Below the pieces are notes generated by a model, which worked only from the letters and a program-made list of their open reading frames with translations, had not been told where the DNA came from and did no database searches. The translations under genes were made by a program, and so were the position numbers. Positions 35,345 through 44,914 of a stretch of DNA of 64,000 bases are shown here, piece after piece. Source of the stretch: Ideonella benzenivorans (GTDB lineage Bacteria > Pseudomonadota > Gammaproteobacteria > Burkholderiales > Burkholderiaceae_C); NCBI RefSeq assembly GCF_020387415.1, contig NZ_JAGWCB010000010.1:496001-560000 (forward strand). The letters are read 5' to 3'. Positions within the stretch are counted from its first letter, which is position 1, and each line of letters starts with the position of its first letter.

Positions 35345-36796
35345 ATGAGCCGTCTGATCGTGGGCCCGTTCAACCGGGTGGAGGGGGACCTGGAGGTCCA
35401 GCTGGAACTGGAGGCCGGCCGCGTGCGCGAGGCCCGCGTGGTCTCGCCCATGTACCGCGGCTTCGAGAACCTGCTGCTGGGCCGCGACCCGCTGGATGCG
35501 CTGGTCATCGTGCCGCGCATCTGCGGCATCTGCTCGGTCTCGCAATCGGTGGCCGCCGCCACCGCGCTGGCCGACGCCGCAGGCATCGCGCCCACGCCCA
35601 ATGGCCGCCATGCGCTGAACCTGATGCTGGCCTGCGAGAACGCGGCCGACCACCTGAGCCATTTCTACCTCTTCTTCCTGCCGGACTTCACCCGGCCGGT
35701 CTATGCCGACCGGCCCTGGCACGCCGAGGCCCTGCGCCGCTTTGCCGCCCAGGCAGGCGAGCGCGGCCGCGCGGCCCTGGCCACCCGCCAGCGCTGGTTC
35801 ACGCTGATGGGCACGCTGGGCGGCAAGTGGCCCCACACCCACAGCATCCAGCCCGGCGGCAGCAGCCGGGCCGTCGAGCCGGCCGAGCGGCTGCGCCTGC
35901 TCTCGCGGGTGCGCGAGCTGCGGGCCTTTCTGGAGCAGACCCTGCTGGGCGACTCGCTGGAGGCCTTCCAGGCCCTGCCGGACGAGGCTGCGCTGCAGGC
36001 TTGGGCCGCACCGCGCCTGCACGCCGATCTGCCCTTCTTCCTACAGATCGGCGCCGACCTGGGGCTGCCGACGCTGGGCCCGGGGCCGGGACGCTGGCTC
36101 AGCCACGGCAGCTTCGTCCAGCCCGATGGCTCATGCGTCGTGCCGCAGGGCGTGTTCCGCCAGGGTGCGCTGGGCCCGCTGGACGTGGCCGCCATCACCG
36201 AGGACGCCACCCACGCCTGGCTCAACGAGGGCGACTCCGCCCCGCGCCCGCCCGCCCAGGGCCTGACCCAGCCCGCGGCCGACAAGCCCGGCGCCTACAG
36301 CTGGAACAAGGCGCCCCGCCTGGCCGGTGAGGTGGCCGAATGCGGCGCCATCGCCCGCCAGCTGGCCACCGGCCAGCCCCTGGTGCGCGACGCGGTGGCC
36401 CGCTGGGGCAGCACCGTGCACACCCGGGTGCTGGCCCGCGTGCTGGAGCTGACCCGGCTGGTGGTGTGGATGGAAGGCTGGCTGCAGGCCCTGCAGCCGC
36501 GCGAGCCCTGGTGCGCGCCCTGCCCCCTGCCCGAGCAGGCCGAGGGCATGGGCCTGGTGGAGGCCGCGCGCGGCGCGCTGGGCCACTGGCTGCGGGTGGA
36601 GCGCGGGCGCATCGCCCAGTACCAGATCATCGCGCCCACCAGCTGGAACTTCTCCCCGCGCGACGCGGCCGGCCAGCCCGGCCCGCTGGAGGCCGCGCTG
36701 GTGGACGCCCCGGTGCGCCCGGGCGAAACCACGCCGGTGGCGGTGCAGCACATCGTGCGCAGCTTCGACCCCTGCATGGTCTGCACGGTGCACTGA
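35345..36796 (+). CDS. hupV: H2-sensing regulatory hydrogenase, large subunit
   Basis: 483 residues. The NiFe ligands are Cys60/Cys63 in RICGICSVSQS and Cys477/Cys480 in FDPCMVCTVH. The reading frame stops right after His483, so there is no C-terminal peptide to process, a defining trait of HupV/HoxC sensors. It therefore matures without a HupD-type protease. It senses H2 with HupU and signals to HupT. Confidence 0.96.
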   Translation: MSRLIVGPFNRVEGDLEVQLELEAGRVREARVVSPMYRGFENLLLGRDPLDALVIVPRICGICSVSQSVAAATALADAAGIAPTPNGRHALNLMLACENAADHLSHFYLFFLPDFTRPVYADRPWHAEALRRFAAQAGERGRAALATRQRWFTLMGTLGGKWPHTHSIQPGGSSRAVEPAERLRLLSRVRELRAFLEQTLLGDSLEAFQALPDEAALQAWAAPRLHADLPFFLQIGADLGLPTLGPGPGRWLSHGSFVQPDGSCVVPQGVFRQGALGPLDVAAITEDATHAWLNEGDSAPRPPAQGLTQPAADKPGAYSWNKAPRLAGEVAECGAIARQLATGQPLVRDAVARWGSTVHTRVLARVLELTRLVVWMEGWLQALQPREPWCAPCPLPEQAEGMGLVEAARGALGHWLRVERGRIAQYQIIAPTSWNFSPRDAAGQPGPLEAALVDAPVRPGETTPVAVQHIVRSFDPCMVCTVH

Positions 36797-36806
36797 GGAA
36801 CCGACC

Positions 36807-38183
36807 ATGAGCGAGACGCGCCCGGACCTGCCGCTGCTGCCCCCGATGCCGCTGGACGGCGTGGACGAATCCACCTGGGTGGACGTGATCCACAAGATGG
36901 ACGAGGTCTATGCCCAGCTGCTGGCCGACGAGGCCGCACGCGAGGAAAAGAACGCCGAGCTGGAGCGCACGCAGCAGTTCATCCTGAGCCTGCTGACGGC
37001 CATGAGCGACGTGCTGCTGGCCTGCGACCAGCAAGGCCTGATCGAGGAGACCAACGCCGCCCTGTGCGCGCTGGTGGGCCGGCCCGACGCAGCGCTGCGC
37101 GGCACCCCGGCGGCTGCGCTGATGATGGGCGGCGCCCAGGGCGAGGACGCCCGCCGCATGCGCGAGGCCCTGGCCCAGAGCCAGACCCGGCGCGACGGCG
37201 CGGTGGTGGAGGTGGCGCTGGCCGACGCGATGGGCCAGGCCGTGCCGGTGGACTTCAACTGCACGCCGCGGCTGGACCACCAGGGCCGGGTGATCGGCCA
37301 TGTCTGCGTGGGCCGGCCACTGGGCGAATTGAAGCGCGCCTACCGCGCCCTGCAGGAGGCCCACGAGGCCCTCAAGCGCACCCAGGCCCAGCTGCTGCAC
37401 AGCGAGAAGATGGCCTCGCTGGGCCGGCTGGTGGCCGGCGTGGCGCACGAGCTGAACAACCCGATCAGCTTCCTGCTGGGCAATGTGAGCGCGCTGCGCA
37501 AGTACGCCGACCGGCTGGAGCAGTACCTGGCCGCCGTGCATGCCGGCCCCCTGCCGCCCGAGCTGGCCGCGCTGCGCCAGCGCCTGCGCATCGACGCCGC
37601 GCTGGCTGACCTGCCCTCGGTGATCGACGGCATGACCGAAGGCGCGCACCGCACCGCCGACATCGTCAACGCCCTGAAGCGCTTTTCGGTGATCGACCGG
37701 GCCGAGCGCAGCCCGGTGGACCTGGGCCAGGTGGTGGAGCAGGCCATCCACTGGGTGCGCAAGGGCGCGGCACCGGACTTCCGCATCGACTGGACGCCGC
37801 CGGCCGAGCCGGTGCGGGTGCTGGGCAGCGCCGGCCAGCTGTTGCAGGTGATGCTCAACCTGATCCAGAACGCGGCCGACGCCTGCGCGGGACAGCCCGA
37901 GGGCCGGCTGCAGATCACGCTGGAGCCCCCGGCCCAGGCCGGCGGGCGGCTGCGGCTGCGCTTTGCCGACAACGGCCCGGGCATCGCGCCCGAGCATCTG
38001 GCCCGCGTGTTCGACCCCTTCTTCACCACCAAGCCGGTGGGCAAGGGCACGGGGCTGGGCCTGTCGATCAGCTACGGCCTGATCGACCAGCACGGCGGCC
38101 ACCTGAGCCTGGCGCCGGCTGCCGGGGGCGGCGCCGAATTCACGGTGGAGCTGCCCAGCCTGGCCCCGCCGGCCACGCCCTGA
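36807..38183 (+). CDS. hupT: HupT/HoxJ sensor histidine kinase of the H2 circuit
   Basis: 458 residues, soluble. An N-terminal coiled region (about 25-55) leads to a PAS domain (about 58-170), then the phospho-acceptor His214 in GVAHELNNPISF, then an ATPase domain with NLIQNAADAC, DNGPGIAPEHL and GKGTGLGLSISYGL. By analogy with HoxJ it phosphorylates HoxA when H2 is absent, and H2 bound to HupUV stops this. AGGAA precedes the ATG, 10 bp after hupV. It converges on a LysR gene 8 bp away, marking the end of the locus. Confidence 0.93.
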   Translation: MSETRPDLPLLPPMPLDGVDESTWVDVIHKMDEVYAQLLADEAAREEKNAELERTQQFILSLLTAMSDVLLACDQQGLIEETNAALCALVGRPDAALRGTPAAALMMGGAQGEDARRMREALAQSQTRRDGAVVEVALADAMGQAVPVDFNCTPRLDHQGRVIGHVCVGRPLGELKRAYRALQEAHEALKRTQAQLLHSEKMASLGRLVAGVAHELNNPISFLLGNVSALRKYADRLEQYLAAVHAGPLPPELAALRQRLRIDAALADLPSVIDGMTEGAHRTADIVNALKRFSVIDRAERSPVDLGQVVEQAIHWVRKGAAPDFRIDWTPPAEPVRVLGSAGQLLQVMLNLIQNAADACAGQPEGRLQITLEPPAQAGGRLRLRFADNGPGIAPEHLARVFDPFFTTKPVGKGTGLGLSISYGLIDQHGGHLSLAPAAGGGAEFTVELPSLAPPATP

Positions 38184-38191
38184 CGCAGCCC

Positions 38192-39148
38192 TCAGCCCGG
38201 CGGCTGGTCCGGCGCGGGGCCCTGGCACTCCGGCAGCGGCGCCAGCAAGGCCTGGCAGCGCGCGGCCAGCCGGCCGGCCAGGCGGCGCAGCCCGGAGGTG
38301 AGGTGCTGCCGGCTCACCACCACCAGGTTCAGCGGTGCCGGCTCGCTGTGGCCGGGCAGCACCCGCAGCAGCCGGCCGGCGGCCAGATCCTGGGCCACGT
38401 CCAGCGCGCTCTTGTAGGCGATGCCCAGCCCGTCCACCGCCCATTGCCGCACCACCGCCCCGTCGTCGGCCTGGTGCCGGCCGCGCACCTCCACCGTCTG
38501 CGCCCCAGCGGCGCTTTCCAGCCGCCAGCGGCTGTAGAGCGAATCCCCCAGCACGAAGCGCAGGCAGTTGTGGCGCCGCAGCTCGGCCGGGCTCTGGGGC
38601 AGGCCGTGCTCGGCCGCGTAGGCCGGCGAGGCCACCAGGACCCGCGCATTGCGCGGCGCCAGCGGCAGCGCGATGAAGCCGGAGTCGTCCGGCTCGCCAT
38701 AGCGCACCGCCACGTCCACCGGCTGCTCCAGCAGGTGCGAGAGCCGGTCGCTGACCCGCAGCTCCAGCGAGACGCCGGGGTCGTCGGCCAGGCATTCGCG
38801 CAGCCAGCCCAGCAGGTGGTGCCGCCCCAGGTCGCTGGGCAGGGCCATGCGCAGGGGGCCATTGAAATGGCCGATCGGATCGCCCTCCTCCTGCAGCACC
38901 CCCTCACACAGGGCCAGGGCCTGCAGGGCCTCGCGGGCCGGCCCCAGCAGGCGTTCGCCCGCGTCGGACAGGCGCACATGCCGGGTCGAGCGCTCGAACA
39001 GCCGGCTGCCCAGCCCCTGTTCCAGCCGCTTGACCACCGCGCTGACCGCGGCGGGCGTCAGGTGCAGGCGGCGCGCGGCCTCGGTGAAGCTGCCGGCCTC
39101 GGCCGCCGCCACGAACACCTGCAGGTCTTCCAGACGGGTGATCTTCAA
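38192..39148 (-). CDS. LysR-family regulator divergent to a nitroreductase
   Basis: 318 residues from a TTG start (MKITRLEDLQVFVAAAEAGS). The winged helix-turn-helix has ARRLHLTPAAVSAVVKRLEQ; the effector domain has the LELRVSDRLSHLLEQPVDVA segment of the CrgA/DsdC-like group. It probably controls itself and the divergent nitroreductase gene, in response to an electrophile or quinone; that is inferred from position. Confidence 0.88.
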   Translation of the reverse strand: MKITRLEDLQVFVAAAEAGSFTEAARRLHLTPAAVSAVVKRLEQGLGSRLFERSTRHVRLSDAGERLLGPAREALQALALCEGVLQEEGDPIGHFNGPLRMALPSDLGRHHLLGWLRECLADDPGVSLELRVSDRLSHLLEQPVDVAVRYGEPDDSGFIALPLAPRNARVLVASPAYAAEHGLPQSPAELRRHNCLRFVLGDSLYSRWRLESAAGAQTVEVRGRHQADDGAVVRQWAVDGLGIAYKSALDVAQDLAAGRLLRVLPGHSEPAPLNLVVVSRQHLTSGLRRLAGRLAARCQALLAPLPECQGPAPDQPPG

Positions 39149-39153
39149 AGGAT

Positions 39154-39173
39154 TTCCGAAAAATATTCTGGAA
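39154..39173. promoter_or_regulatory. candidate LysR-regulator binding site
   Basis: TTCC-N12-GGAA forms an interrupted palindrome with an AT-rich centre in the 89-bp gap between the LysR and nitroreductase genes, immediately upstream of the LysR start. It also contains T-N11-A spacing. It is the most AT-rich spot nearby and suits a shared operator. Confidence 0.4.
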
Positions 39174-39237
39174 TCAGCATGTTTATCTTCACGCGGAAGA
39201 GAGTCAAGATGGCGGCCATTTCCAAGAGGAGTTCTGC

Positions 39238-39900
39238 ATGAGCACTGCCGTGAACCTGGCCGAGATCGCCCGTCGCCGCTACACCACCAAGGCCTTCGAC
39301 CCGAGCCGCACCATCCCGGCCGAGACGATGGAGCAGCTGCGCACGCTGCTGCGCTTCGCGCCGTCCTCGGTCAATTCGCAGCCCTGGCATTTCGTGATCG
39401 CCAGCAGCGAACCCGGCAAGGCCCTGGTGGCCCAGGGCACGCAAGGCAACTTCGCCTACAACGCCCCCAAGGTGATGCGGGCCTCCCACGTGGTGGTGCT
39501 GTGCGCCCGCACCGAGCTGGGCGACGAGCACCTGACCGCCGTGCTGAACCAGGAGGATGCCGATGGCCGCTTTGCCACCCCCGAGGCCAAGGCGGGTCAG
39601 GCCAACAGCCGCGGCGGCTATGTGAAGCTGCACCGCGAGATTGGCGACACCGCCGTGTGGGCCCAGAAGCAGGTCTATCTGGCGCTGGGCGAGTTGCTGC
39701 TGGGTGCCGCCGCGCTGGGCCTGGACGCCTGCCCGATGGAGGGCTTCGACCCGGCCGCCGTCAACGCCGCCCTGGGCCTGAACAGCCGCGGTCTGAGCGC
39801 AGTGGTGCTGGTGGCCCTCGGCTACCACGCCGAGGAGGACTTCAACGCCAAGCTGCCCAAGTCGCGCCTGCCGGCCGCCGCGGTGATCAGCGAAATCTGA
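39238..39900 (+). CDS. oxygen-insensitive NAD(P)H nitroreductase (NfsB-like)
   Basis: 220 residues, close to E. coli NfsB (217). FMN-binding parts: ARRRYTTKAFD near the N-terminus, RFAPSSVNSQPWHFVIA, and LDACPMEGFDP with a following VLVALGYHAEEDF. It reduces nitroaromatics and quinones with two electrons using NAD(P)H. A strong AGAGGAG lies 6 bases before the ATG. It is divergent from the LysR gene. Confidence 0.9.
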   Translation: MSTAVNLAEIARRRYTTKAFDPSRTIPAETMEQLRTLLRFAPSSVNSQPWHFVIASSEPGKALVAQGTQGNFAYNAPKVMRASHVVVLCARTELGDEHLTAVLNQEDADGRFATPEAKAGQANSRGGYVKLHREIGDTAVWAQKQVYLALGELLLGAAALGLDACPMEGFDPAAVNAALGLNSRGLSAVVLVALGYHAEEDFNAKLPKSRLPAAAVISEI

Positions 39901-40080
39901 TCGCCCCCGCGCCGGCAGAGACCGGGTGGTAGAGTGGGTTTCCTGCCAGGACCGCCGACGGCCACGTCTGGCGCCTCCTGCCCGCCCCGCAAGGGACTGT
40001 TCCCGTGCCGTGCCCTGCGGCGGCGAGTGCCCCGTGACCCTTCTTCTCCACGTTCTTCCCGCGCCCGTCGCGGCCGCCCG

Positions 40081-40953
40081 ATGATCCGCCTGAACTACGC
40101 GGTGGCGCTGACCTACCAGGTCGCGGCCCCTGGCGCGGATTTCATCTTCAATGTCCAGGCGGCCTATGCGCCCCAGCAGCTGGTGGTCAGCGAACAGCTC
40201 AGCCTGGGGCCGCCCCTGCTGCCCCAGACCTGGCTGGACCCGGTCTCACGCAACCGCCTGCTGCGGCTGCAGGCGCCCCCGGGGGTGCTGACCCTGCACT
40301 ACGAGGCGACGGTGGAGATCCAGCACCACCAGGTGGCGCCGGGCTCGCTGCGCGAGCTGCCCATCGCCGAGCTGCCCGGGCATGTGCTGCCCTACCTCTA
40401 TCCCAGCCGCTACTGCGAGTCCGACCGTCTGCACACGCTGGCGGTGCAGCAGTTCGGCAGCCTGTGGCAGGGCTACGGCCGCGTGCTGGCCATCCAGGAC
40501 TGGGTGCGCCAGCGGGTGCGCTTCACCGCCAACTCCTCGGTGGGCACGACCACGGCCTGCGACACGCTGGCCAGCGGCGCGGGCGTGTGCCGCGACTTTG
40601 CCCACCTGATGATCGCGCTGTGCCGCGCGCTGAACCTGCCCGCCCGCTTTGCCACCGGGCTGGACTACGGCGCCGACCCCGCCCTGGGCCCACCCGACTT
40701 CCACGCCTACGTGGAGGTGTATCTGTCGCACCGCTGGTACCTGTTCGACCCCTCGGGCACGGCCATCCCGATGGGCCTGGTGCGCATCGGCACCGGCCGG
40801 GATGCGGCCGACGTGGCCTTTGCCACCCTGTTCGGCCCGGTGCAGTCGCAGGCGCCGCAGGTCAGCGTGCGCAGTGTGCCGGCCGGTGCGCGGCTCGGTG
40901 CCACCCCGCAGCACACCCAGGACGCCCTGTCCACCGACGCCGGGCTGCCCTGA
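40081..40953 (+). CDS. transglutaminase-like cysteine protease family protein
   Basis: 290 residues from ATG 40081. A papain-like triad is visible: Cys in GAGVCRDFAHLMIALCR, His in DFHAYVEVYL, Asp in YLFDPSG. The N-terminal beta domain (about 1-150) is the type seen in bacterial transglutaminase-like proteins. No signal peptide. Related proteins act as proteases or peptide-linking enzymes; the substrate is unknown. The 180-bp gap upstream has no other gene. Confidence 0.85.
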   Translation: MIRLNYAVALTYQVAAPGADFIFNVQAAYAPQQLVVSEQLSLGPPLLPQTWLDPVSRNRLLRLQAPPGVLTLHYEATVEIQHHQVAPGSLRELPIAELPGHVLPYLYPSRYCESDRLHTLAVQQFGSLWQGYGRVLAIQDWVRQRVRFTANSSVGTTTACDTLASGAGVCRDFAHLMIALCRALNLPARFATGLDYGADPALGPPDFHAYVEVYLSHRWYLFDPSGTAIPMGLVRIGTGRDAADVAFATLFGPVQSQAPQVSVRSVPAGARLGATPQHTQDALSTDAGLP

Positions 40954-40974
40954 GCAGCGCACGCCCCCCTCGGC

Positions 40975-41841
40975 TCAACCTGCCAGCTGCCGGCGCACCG
41001 CCTGAATGTCCTCGGCGCTCAGCGTCGAGGGCGGGTAGTGCATGTCCAGCGCATCCAGCGTCTCGACGATCACCTGCGAGACGATGAGACGCGCGTTTTC
41101 CTTGTCGTCCGCCGGCACCACGTACCAGGGCGCCGCCGCGGTGCTGGTGGCCGAGAGGCAGTCCTCGTAGGCGCGCTGGTAATCGTCCCAGCGGCCCCGC
41201 TCCTCGATGTCGGCCTTCGAGAACTTCCAGTTCTTCTGCGGGTCGTCCAGCCGCGCCAGGAAGCGCTGCCGCTGCTCTTCCTTGGACAGGTGCAGGAAGA
41301 ACTTCAGGATGCGGGTGCCGTTGCGGTGCAGGTGTCGCTCCAGGTCGTTGATCGACTCGTAGCGGTGCGGCCAGAGGTGCGAGTTCTCGCGCGTCTTGTC
41401 CGGCAGGTTCTCGCCGGCTAGCACCTCCGGGTGCACCTTCACGATCAGCACCTCCTCGTAGTAGGAGCGGTTGAAGATGCCGATGCGCCCCCGCTCCGGC
41501 AGCCACTGCGTGGTGCGCCAGAGGAAGTCGTGGTCCAGCTCCTGCGCGCTGGGGTGCTTGAAGCTGGTGACCTGGCAGCCCTGCGGGTTCACGCCGGACA
41601 TCACGTGCTTGATGATGCCGTCCTTGCCCGCCGCGTCCATGGCCTGGAAGATCAGCAGCAGCGCGTAGCGGTCGTGGGCGTAGAGCAGGTTCTGCCGCTC
41701 CGCCATGCGGCCCACATGCCTGGCCAGCGTCTTCTGGTAATCGGCCTTGTCGGCATAGAAAGGCTTGACCCGGGTGGGCCAACGGCTGAGCGCCACCGCC
41801 TTGCCAGGCGGCACGAGAAAGGGCGTGCTGTCGATGGGCAT
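40975..41841 (-). CDS. ppk2: polyphosphate kinase 2 family protein (polyphosphate:nucleotide phosphotransferase)
   Basis: 288 residues. The PPK2 core has the Walker A-like [16 protein letters not shown], then [17 protein letters not shown] and the lid segment [14 protein letters not shown]. It transfers phosphate between polyphosphate and nucleotides in the cytoplasm. Whether AMP or ADP is preferred cannot be read off. It is downstream of the RhtA-like gene in the same direction with a 24-bp gap. Confidence 0.9.
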   Translation of the reverse strand: MPIDSTPFLVPPGKAVALSRWPTRVKPFYADKADYQKTLARHVGRMAERQNLLYAHDRYALLLIFQAMDAAGKDGIIKHVMSGVNPQGCQVTSFKHPSAQELDHDFLWRTTQWLPERGRIGIFNRSYYEEVLIVKVHPEVLAGENLPDKTRENSHLWPHRYESINDLERHLHRNGTRILKFFLHLSKEEQRQRFLARLDDPQKNWKFSKADIEERGRWDDYQRAYEDCLSATSTAAAPWYVVPADDKENARLIVSQVIVETLDALDMHYPPSTLSAEDIQAVRRQLAG

Positions 41842-41865
41842 GGCGCAAGCTTACGCCGCCAGGCC

Positions 41866-42756
41866 CTAGCCTGGCAGGGCGGCTTCCACCGGCGCGGAGC
41901 GCGCACGCGCGCTCCAGGCGCTGCCGATCGACGCCGACATGATCAGCCCGATCGCCAGCCACTGGCCTGGCGTCAAGCGTTCGTCCAGCAGCCCCCAGGC
42001 CAGCAGGGCCGCCGCGGCCGGCTCCATGCTGGTCAGAATGCCAAAGGCCTGGGGCGGCAGGCGCTGCAGGGCCAGCATCTCCAGCGAGATCGGGATGGCG
42101 CTCGACAGCGCCGCCACGCCCAGCCCGACCCACAGCACCCCCGGCGACAACAGGGCGACGCCGGCCTGGGCCACGCCCACCGGCACCACCACCAGGGCGG
42201 CCACGCTCAGGCCCAGGGCCACCGAGCGCCCGGCCGGCAGATGCCCCAGCCGCTGACCGAACCCGATGTAGAGCGCCCAGAACACCGCAGCCGTGAGGGC
42301 CCAGAGCACCCCGGCGCCGTCCAGCGGCCCCACGCCATGCCCCAGCGGCAACAGCAGGGCCAAGCCGGTCAGCGCCAACGCCAGCCACAGAAAGTCGATG
42401 GGCCGGCGCGAGCCCCACAAGGCCAGCCCCAGCGGCCCCGCAAACTCGATGGCCACCGCCAGGCCAAAAGGAATGGTGCGCAGCGACAGGTAGAAGGCCA
42501 GGTTCATGGCCCCCAGCGCGGCGCCGTAGGCGGCAATCGCGCGCAGGTCTGCCCGGCCGGGCCACCCACGCCAGGGGCGCCAAAGCACAAGCAGCAGCAA
42601 GGCGGAGAAACCGACCCGGACCGCCGAGGTGCCCGCAGCACCGATCTGGGGAAACAAAGCGTGCTTGGCCCAGGAGGTGCCTACCCCCAGAAAGATCACC
42701 GAGCCGAGCACGGCCAGCAAAGGCAACAGCGGGGAGGAAAGCAGGCGGGACTTCAC
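41866..42756 (-). CDS. rhtA: RhtA-like EamA-family amino-acid exporter
   Basis: 296 residues if started at GTG 42756, close to E. coli RhtA (295). Ten membrane helices in two EamA repeats are evident, with FLGVGTSWAKHALFP, AIEFAGPLGLALWGSRR and ILTSMEPAAAALLAW. RhtA exports threonine and homoserine. A longer frame runs back into the tRNA gene and is rejected. No good ribosome site precedes the GTG; an ACACGGCG/CGCCGTGT hairpin sits immediately upstream, so the exact start is uncertain. Confidence 0.8.
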   Translation of the reverse strand: MKSRLLSSPLLPLLAVLGSVIFLGVGTSWAKHALFPQIGAAGTSAVRVGFSALLLLVLWRPWRGWPGRADLRAIAAYGAALGAMNLAFYLSLRTIPFGLAVAIEFAGPLGLALWGSRRPIDFLWLALALTGLALLLPLGHGVGPLDGAGVLWALTAAVFWALYIGFGQRLGHLPAGRSVALGLSVAALVVVPVGVAQAGVALLSPGVLWVGLGVAALSSAIPISLEMLALQRLPPQAFGILTSMEPAAAALLAWGLLDERLTPGQWLAIGLIMSASIGSAWSARARSAPVEAALPG

Positions 42757-42812
42757 AACACGGCGGGCGCCGTGTCTGCCGGTGACGACAGCCCAGGGCA
42801 ACAGGTCGAAAA

Positions 42813-42889
42813 TGGTAGGCCGTCGGGGGCTCGAACCCCGGACCAAAGGATTATGAGTCCTCTGCTCTAACCGACTGAGCTAACGGCCC
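42813..42889 (-). tRNA. tRNA with CAT anticodon (tRNA-Ile2 or elongator tRNA-Met)
   Basis: A 77-nt cloverleaf including an encoded CCA end. The acceptor pairs GGGCCGT with ACGGCCT (first pair G-U), the D-arm has TTAGCTCAGTCGG, the anticodon loop is CTCATAA, and the T-arm has GGTTCGAGCC. The TTTGGTC variable region resembles tRNA-Ile2, whose C34 is modified to lysidine by TilS; elongator Met remains possible. Confidence 0.92.
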
Positions 42890-42915
42890 GAAGCGGGCGA
42901 TTGTAGGCGGCGGCC

Positions 42916-43947
42916 TCAGCGCTGCGACAGTGCGCTGCCCACCAGACGGGAGGTGATGTCCACGATCTGAATCATGCGGTCGTAGGCCATGCGGGTCGGG
43001 CCGATGACGCCCAGCGTGCCCACCACCCGGCCATCCACCTCGTAGGGGGCGGAGACGACCGACAGTTCCTCGTAGGGCACGACCCGGCTCTCGCCGCCGA
43101 TGAAGATGCGCACCCCTTCGGCCCGGCTGGAGGTGTCCAGCAGGCGCATCAGCTCGGTCTTCTGCTCGAACAGGTCGAACAGCTTGCGCAGCGAGCTCAT
43201 GTCGTGGCCGAAGTCCTGCACGCCCAGCAGGTTGCGCTCGCCGCTGACCACCACCTGCTCCTGCGTCTCGGCCAGGGCCTCGGTGCCCACCTGCACCGCG
43301 GCCTGCATCAGCACCGCGATCTCGCCGCGCAGCTGGTCCACCTCGGCCTTCAGGCGCTCGCGCACCTCTTCCAGCGTCAGGTTGGCGTAGTGGGCGTTGA
43401 GCACGTTGGTCGCCTCGACCAGCTCGCGCTCGCTGTAGTCGCGGGCGGTGAAGATCACCCGGTTCTGCACATCGCCATCGGGCGCGACCATGATGACCAG
43501 CACCCGCTGCGCGCCCAGGCGCAGGAACTCCAGGTGACGGAAGACGCTGGTCTTGCGCGGCGCCGTCACCACGCCGACAAAGCTCGACAGGCTGGACAGC
43601 ATCTGCGCGGCCTGCGCGATCACCCGCTGCGGCTGGTCGGGCTGCAGCTGGTCGCGCACGGCCGACAACTCCTCCAGCGCCACGCCGCCCAGGGCCTGCG
43701 GCTGGGCCGTCAGCATGGCGTCGACGAACAGCCGGTAGCCCTTGGGCGTGGGAATGCGGCCAGCCGAGGTGTGGGGACTGACGATCAGCCCCATGTCCTC
43801 CAGGTCGGCCATCACGTTGCGGATGGTGGCGGGCGAGAGCTCCAGCCCGGACGCCCGCGACAGCGTGCGAGACCCCACCGGCTGGCCATCGGCGATGTAG
43901 CGCTCAACCAGGGTCTTCAACAGCGATCGGGCACGGTCATCCAGCAT
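42916..43947 (-). CDS. hrcA: heat-shock repressor HrcA
   Basis: 343 residues starting [20 protein letters not shown]. The winged helix has [20 protein letters not shown] and [13 protein letters not shown]; the C-terminal region has [18 protein letters not shown]. HrcA represses groESL/dnaK-type operons at CIRCE sites. No CIRCE sequence is visible in the 72-bp gap to the divergent NAD kinase gene, so hrcA seems not to repress itself here. Confidence 0.94.
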   Translation of the reverse strand: MLDDRARSLLKTLVERYIADGQPVGSRTLSRASGLELSPATIRNVMADLEDMGLIVSPHTSAGRIPTPKGYRLFVDAMLTAQPQALGGVALEELSAVRDQLQPDQPQRVIAQAAQMLSSLSSFVGVVTAPRKTSVFRHLEFLRLGAQRVLVIMVAPDGDVQNRVIFTARDYSERELVEATNVLNAHYANLTLEEVRERLKAEVDQLRGEIAVLMQAAVQVGTEALAETQEQVVVSGERNLLGVQDFGHDMSSLRKLFDLFEQKTELMRLLDTSSRAEGVRIFIGGESRVVPYEELSVVSAPYEVDGRVVGTLGVIGPTRMAYDRMIQIVDITSRLVGSALSQR

Positions 43948-44019
43948 CGTTTGATTGTAAAGAGTCGGACGGTTTGTCACAGGAGCACGGCGGGGCGCTG
44001 TGGTGTAATTCTTGCCACC

Positions 44020-44895
44020 ATGCCGTCCCCGTTCCGTCACGTTGCCCTCATTGGCAAATACCAGGCCCAGGGCATCCGCCCGATGTTGGAGAGCATTGCC
44101 GCTTTCCTGGTGCGCCAGGGGCTGGAGGTCTCGGTGGACCGCGACACGGCCAACAACCTCGACTGGCGCGACTACGGCGCGCTGGACCCGGCCGAGATCG
44201 GCGCCCACTGCGACATCGCGGTCGTCGTCGGCGGTGACGGCACGATGCTCGGCATCGCCCGTGAGCTGGCGCCCCGCAGCGTGCCGCTGGTCGGCATCAA
44301 CCAGGGCCGGCTGGGGTTCATCACCGACGTGCGCTCGACCGACTGGGCCGAGGCGCTGGGCCCCATCGTCCTGGGCGACTACGAGGAAGAGCGCCGGGCG
44401 ATGATCGAAGGCGATGTCTGGCGCGATGGCCGCAGCATCTTCCATGGCCTGGCGGTGAACGATGTGGTGGTGGGCCGTGGCGCCACCGCCAGCATGGTCG
44501 AGCTCAAGGTCGACGTGGGCGGCGAGTTCGTCGCCAACATGCGGGCCGATGGCCTGATCATCGCCTCGCCCACCGGCTCCACCGCCTATGCGCTGGCGGC
44601 CGGCGGCCCCATCCTGCATCCGTCCATCGCTGGTTGGGTGCTGCTGCCGATCGCGCCGCACGCGCTGTCCAACCGGCCCATCGTGCTGCCGGATTCGGCC
44701 GAGATTGCCATCACCATCGTCGCCGCGCGGGACACCAGCGCCAGCTTCGACATGCACAGCCTGACCAGCCTGCTGCCGGGCGACCAGTTGCGCATGCGCC
44801 GCTCTGCGGTGTCCATGCGCTTTCTGCACCCGCGCGGTTGGAGCTACTACGCCACCCTCCGGCGCAAGCTGCGCTGGTACGAAGGGGTGGTCTGA
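44020..44895 (+). CDS. nadK: NAD kinase
   Basis: 291 residues starting [15 protein letters not shown]. The nucleotide-binding loop [11 protein letters not shown] and the second motif [17 protein letters not shown] are both intact. It makes NADP from NAD with ATP or polyphosphate. It is divergent from hrcA and 19 bp upstream of recN, a common Burkholderiales arrangement. Confidence 0.95.
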   Translation: MPSPFRHVALIGKYQAQGIRPMLESIAAFLVRQGLEVSVDRDTANNLDWRDYGALDPAEIGAHCDIAVVVGGDGTMLGIARELAPRSVPLVGINQGRLGFITDVRSTDWAEALGPIVLGDYEEERRAMIEGDVWRDGRSIFHGLAVNDVVVGRGATASMVELKVDVGGEFVANMRADGLIIASPTGSTAYALAAGGPILHPSIAGWVLLPIAPHALSNRPIVLPDSAEIAITIVAARDTSASFDMHSLTSLLPGDQLRMRRSAVSMRFLHPRGWSYYATLRRKLRWYEGVV

Positions 44896-44914
44896 CGCCG
44901 CGAACGAGGGCCGC

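Noticed and set aside
43948-44019. CIRCE operator upstream of hrcA
   Set aside because: No TTAGCACTC-N9-GAGTGCTAA-like inverted repeat is present.
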